Source of the DNA: Clostridiales bacterium
GTDB lineage: Bacteria; Bacillota; Clostridia; Peptostreptococcales; NVVX01
Assembly: GCA_021129785.1 (NCBI GenBank)
Contig: JAJOKQ010000004.1
Coordinates: 6,400-13,674, forward strand
DNA: 7,275 nt
Direction: 5' to 3'
Shown: in pieces, positions 5,441 to 7,275 of the stretch
Position numbering within the stretch: position 1 is the first letter of the stretch
Layout of the letters: the number at the start of each line of letters is the position of its first letter
Notes under the pieces: model-generated
Seen by the model: only the letters and a program-made list of their open reading frames with translations
Database searches by the model: none
What the model was told of the DNA's origin: nothing
Made by a program: the position numbers and the translations under genes

Positions 5441-6790
5441 CTATATATCTATTTCTGACCATTTTTCGCCTGCAAACCTTAGGTGAATGACAATACAAAA
5501 CACAACGAAAGATATAATTTCAGCAATCCAAACACTAACAATTCCCTTACCATAAAAATGTACGAGCACAAATGTTATCGGTACAAACAACGTCCATACT
5601 CTAAGTGCTGTAATAACCATGACCGATCTCGTATCTCCTGCACCCCTTAATGCCCCTGACATTACTATCATGTAGTTTTGTAGTGGTTGATTTATTGCTA
5701 ATACCACTAATGGAATAATTGAAATCGCTATTAAAGATTCTTCAGCAGTAAATGGTAATATCATTTGTCTCGGGAAAAGTAAAAGAATAGCACTCATAAA
5801 AACGCCCCATAAAACACCTAAAAGAGCAGCGCTATACCCCGTTTTTAATGCTCTATCAACATCTTTTTCGCCAAGGGCTTTTCCCACTAATGCTGCTGCC
5901 GCTAATGAAATACCTACTGCTGGCATAAATGATAAAGACGCTATGTTAATAATTATCCTAAATGCAGCCTCTGATAATGTATCTAATGAAGATACCACTA
6001 CCCCAGTTACTACGAAAGAGGTTTGCATCAACGCTTGCTCTATAGCTCCTGGAAAGCTAAATTTCCATAGTACCTTAATGACAGCCCCTTTAAAATATAA
6101 GTCTTTAAAACTGATATGTATTAAATATTTTTTGAAGAAAAGAATATACACAAATAATGACGCTGAAACAAACCTAGATAATGTAGTAGAAAGTGCCGCC
6201 CCTGCAATTCCCATCTCTGGAAAAATCCAAAATCCAGTAATCAAAACGTAGTTCCCAATTATGTTTAACACATTAGCAAGTAATGCAATATAAAGCGGTG
6301 TTTTTGTATCTCCAACGCCTCTTAGTAAAGCCGCACCTGCAAACGAAACAAACAAGAATATTACACCATATACAATAATGCTAAAGTAAGCATGTGTATA
6401 ATCAATTACAGCCTGTTCCATGTCATAAATACTGAAAATCTCTTTTGAGAATACTAAGGCAAGAATCATTATTACAATACCTATTATAATATTAATACTA
6501 ATATTTTGCCCTGCTATTTTGTTTAATTTTTTGTAGTTTTTTTCTCCATAACTCCTTGCAACCATTGCAACAGCACCTGTATTAAATGAAGATAAAATAA
6601 AAACCAGCATAAATACAATTTGATTAACAAATCCCGATCCTGCTAATGCTTCTTTACTAATAAGTCTGCTAATCATAATCGTATCTGCCACGCCTACAGC
6701 TGTATGCAGTGCCATCTCTGCTATTGCAGGTAGTGCAAGTGATATAACACTTAGCATTATCACTTTATCGATTTTGCGTTTTTCAATCAT
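5441..6790 (-). CDS. MATE-family multidrug or metabolite exporter
   Basis: A 449-residue inner-membrane transporter of the MATE family, a usual full length. About twelve hydrophobic helices are visible, in two halves. The internal duplication shows in LRGVGDTKTP (156-165) and LRGAGDTRSV (381-390), the repeated loop signature of these proteins. The N-terminus has LPAIAEMALHTAVGVADTIM, typical of the bacterial NorM/DinF-like groups that drive export with Na+ or H+. Substrates cannot be told from sequence; drugs, organic cations and metabolites are all possible. The ATG at 6790 is preceded by a modest site, GGGG at 6799-6802, with an 8-nt spacing. Its own promoter and an operator-like palindrome lie just upstream, suggesting induction through a repressor. 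The HD-domain gene follows 77 bp downstream. There is no sign of truncation or frameshift. Confidence 0.95.
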   Translation of the reverse strand: MIEKRKIDKVIMLSVISLALPAIAEMALHTAVGVADTIMISRLISKEALAGSGFVNQIVFMLVFILSSFNTGAVAMVARSYGEKNYKKLNKIAGQNISINIIIGIVIMILALVFSKEIFSIYDMEQAVIDYTHAYFSIIVYGVIFLFVSFAGAALLRGVGDTKTPLYIALLANVLNIIGNYVLITGFWIFPEMGIAGAALSTTLSRFVSASLFVYILFFKKYLIHISFKDLYFKGAVIKVLWKFSFPGAIEQALMQTSFVVTGVVVSSLDTLSEAAFRIIINIASLSFMPAVGISLAAAALVGKALGEKDVDRALKTGYSAALLGVLWGVFMSAILLLFPRQMILPFTAEESLIAISIIPLVVLAINQPLQNYMIVMSGALRGAGDTRSVMVITALRVWTLFVPITFVLVHFYGKGIVSVWIAEIISFVVFCIVIHLRFAGEKWSEIDI

Positions 6791-6810
6791 TTTTTGTGCC
6801 CCGCTTTATG

Positions 6811-6835
6811 AATTATTTAGATAGACTAAATAATT
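6811..6835. promoter_or_regulatory. Operator-like perfect palindrome over the MATE promoter
   Basis: AATTATTTAG (6811-6820) and CTAAATAATT (6826-6835) are perfect 10-bp inverted arms around the 5-nt centre ATAGA. On the minus strand the repeat covers the last bases of the -10 box and the predicted start point near 6826. Most of the first arm would not be transcribed, so it cannot form an RNA hairpin and is best read as a dimeric repressor site. Size and position fit MarR- or TetR-type regulators, which often control MATE pumps. The regulator itself is not in the window. Confidence 0.7.
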
Positions 6836-6861
6836 ATATCAGACATTTCACTTTTAGTCCA
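6833..6861 (-). promoter_or_regulatory. Extended -10 promoter of the MATE gene
   Basis: On the minus strand the -35 is TGGACT (6856-6861, four of six matches), the spacer is 17 nt, and the -10 is a perfect TATAAT (6833-6838). A TG one base upstream of the -10 (TGATATAAT) makes it an extended -10. Transcription should begin near 6826, about 36 nt before the MATE start codon. Confidence 0.8.
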
Positions 6862-6973
6862 CGGGTTAATTGCGCTTTTTAGGGAAGCAAAACACACAAA
6901 ATTCAATTCATTTTACCTACACCATCTTTCCCTACAAGCTTTCTATGGAAATATAGGCCAGCTCTTACTTCCC

Positions 6974-7275
6974 CTATATTTTCCTGCTTCCAGGCTTCAC
7001 TGGTACTGAATTCCCCTCCTTGCATAATGGACAGTCATCCGCTCCATATGCAATTATTTCTGTTGTAAGGGCAGCTTCAAATTTTGCGCCAAATTTAACT
7101 GTGCCATTACTTCTATCTACAACCACTACTACACCTACGACTTCACCGCCTTGCTTTTTCACTGCTTCAATAACTTCTTTTACTGACCCTCCTGTTGTTA
7201 CTACATCTTCTGCAACTAACACTTTTGCTCCTTTAGGAATTTCAAAACCTCTTCTTAATTCCATTTTGCCATTAA
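6974..7275 (-). CDS. pyrE: Orotate phosphoribosyltransferase, C-terminal half, cut by window edge
   Basis: The last 99 codons of PyrE, which joins orotate and PRPP to give OMP in pyrimidine synthesis in the cytosol. The frame stays open to the window edge, so the ATG at 7264 is internal (it reads NGKMELRRGF). The PRPP-binding signature VLVAEDVVTTGGSV is complete. The C-terminus IIAYGADDCPLCKEG followed by VKPGSRK is typical of the clostridial and archaeal-like PyrE group of about 190 residues, so roughly half the protein is missing here. The stop is TAG at 6974-6976. In Firmicutes pyrE is often the last gene of the pyr operon, which would then lie to the right of the window. I see no clear terminator after it. 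Confidence 0.95.
   Translation of the reverse strand, partial: NGKMELRRGFEIPKGAKVLVAEDVVTTGGSVKEVIEAVKKQGGEVVGVVVVVDRSNGTVKFGAKFEAALTTEIIAYGADDCPLCKEGNSVPVKPGSRKI

Noticed and set aside
6880..6934. Inverted repeat TAGGGAA / TTCCCTA between pyrE and the MATE gene as a pyrE terminator
   Set aside because: The arms are 7 bp with a 41-nt loop and no T-run follows on the transcribed strand.

Overview
The window is AT-rich DNA that looks like a low-GC Firmicute, most likely a member of the Clostridia. The grounds are strong AGGAGG-type ribosome binding sites, AT-rich codon use, a clostridial-style PyrE with a CPLC motif near its C-terminus, and a compact layout with sigma-A-like promoters. This is an inference from style; there is no rRNA or other phylogenetic marker. 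I saw no mobile element, CRISPR array, tRNA or rRNA.

Left edge (1-372): the start of a small secreted or membrane-anchored acidic protein on the minus strand is cut by the window edge. A 226-bp divergent intergenic region separates it from the first plus-strand gene. That region carries a good promoter for the operon to the right (TTGAAA, 17-nt spacer, TATACT) and an imperfect inverted repeat.

Centre (373-4791): three tightly packed plus-strand genes form a nucleotide second-messenger cassette. They are (i) a cytosolic GAF plus HD-GYP protein, predicted to hydrolyse c-di-GMP, with an insertion of about 100 residues between the two signature halves; (ii) a metallo-beta-lactamase-fold hydrolase; and (iii) a membrane protein with an N-terminal signal anchor, an outside domain of eight exact 40-residue TPR units, a second membrane helix and a cytosolic class III cyclase domain. 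The cyclase keeps all metal, base-selecting and transition-state residues, and its Lys/Asp pair predicts ATP as substrate. Genes (ii) and (iii) overlap by ATGA, and genes (i) and (ii) are 10 nt apart. The cassette therefore appears to hold a maker of cAMP, a possible cyclic-nucleotide or phosphodiester hydrolase, and a c-di-GMP hydrolase under one promoter. This is the most interesting part of the window.

Right part (4797-7275): three minus-strand genes. The end of pyrE (orotate phosphoribosyltransferase) enters from the right edge. Next is a MATE-family exporter with its own extended -10 promoter and a perfect 10-bp-arm palindrome over the -10 and start point, which looks like a repressor operator. 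Last is a small HD-domain hydrolase with a GTG start. The HD-domain gene and the cyclase gene converge with only 5 bp between their stop codons; a 9-bp inverted repeat lies just inside the HD-domain gene.
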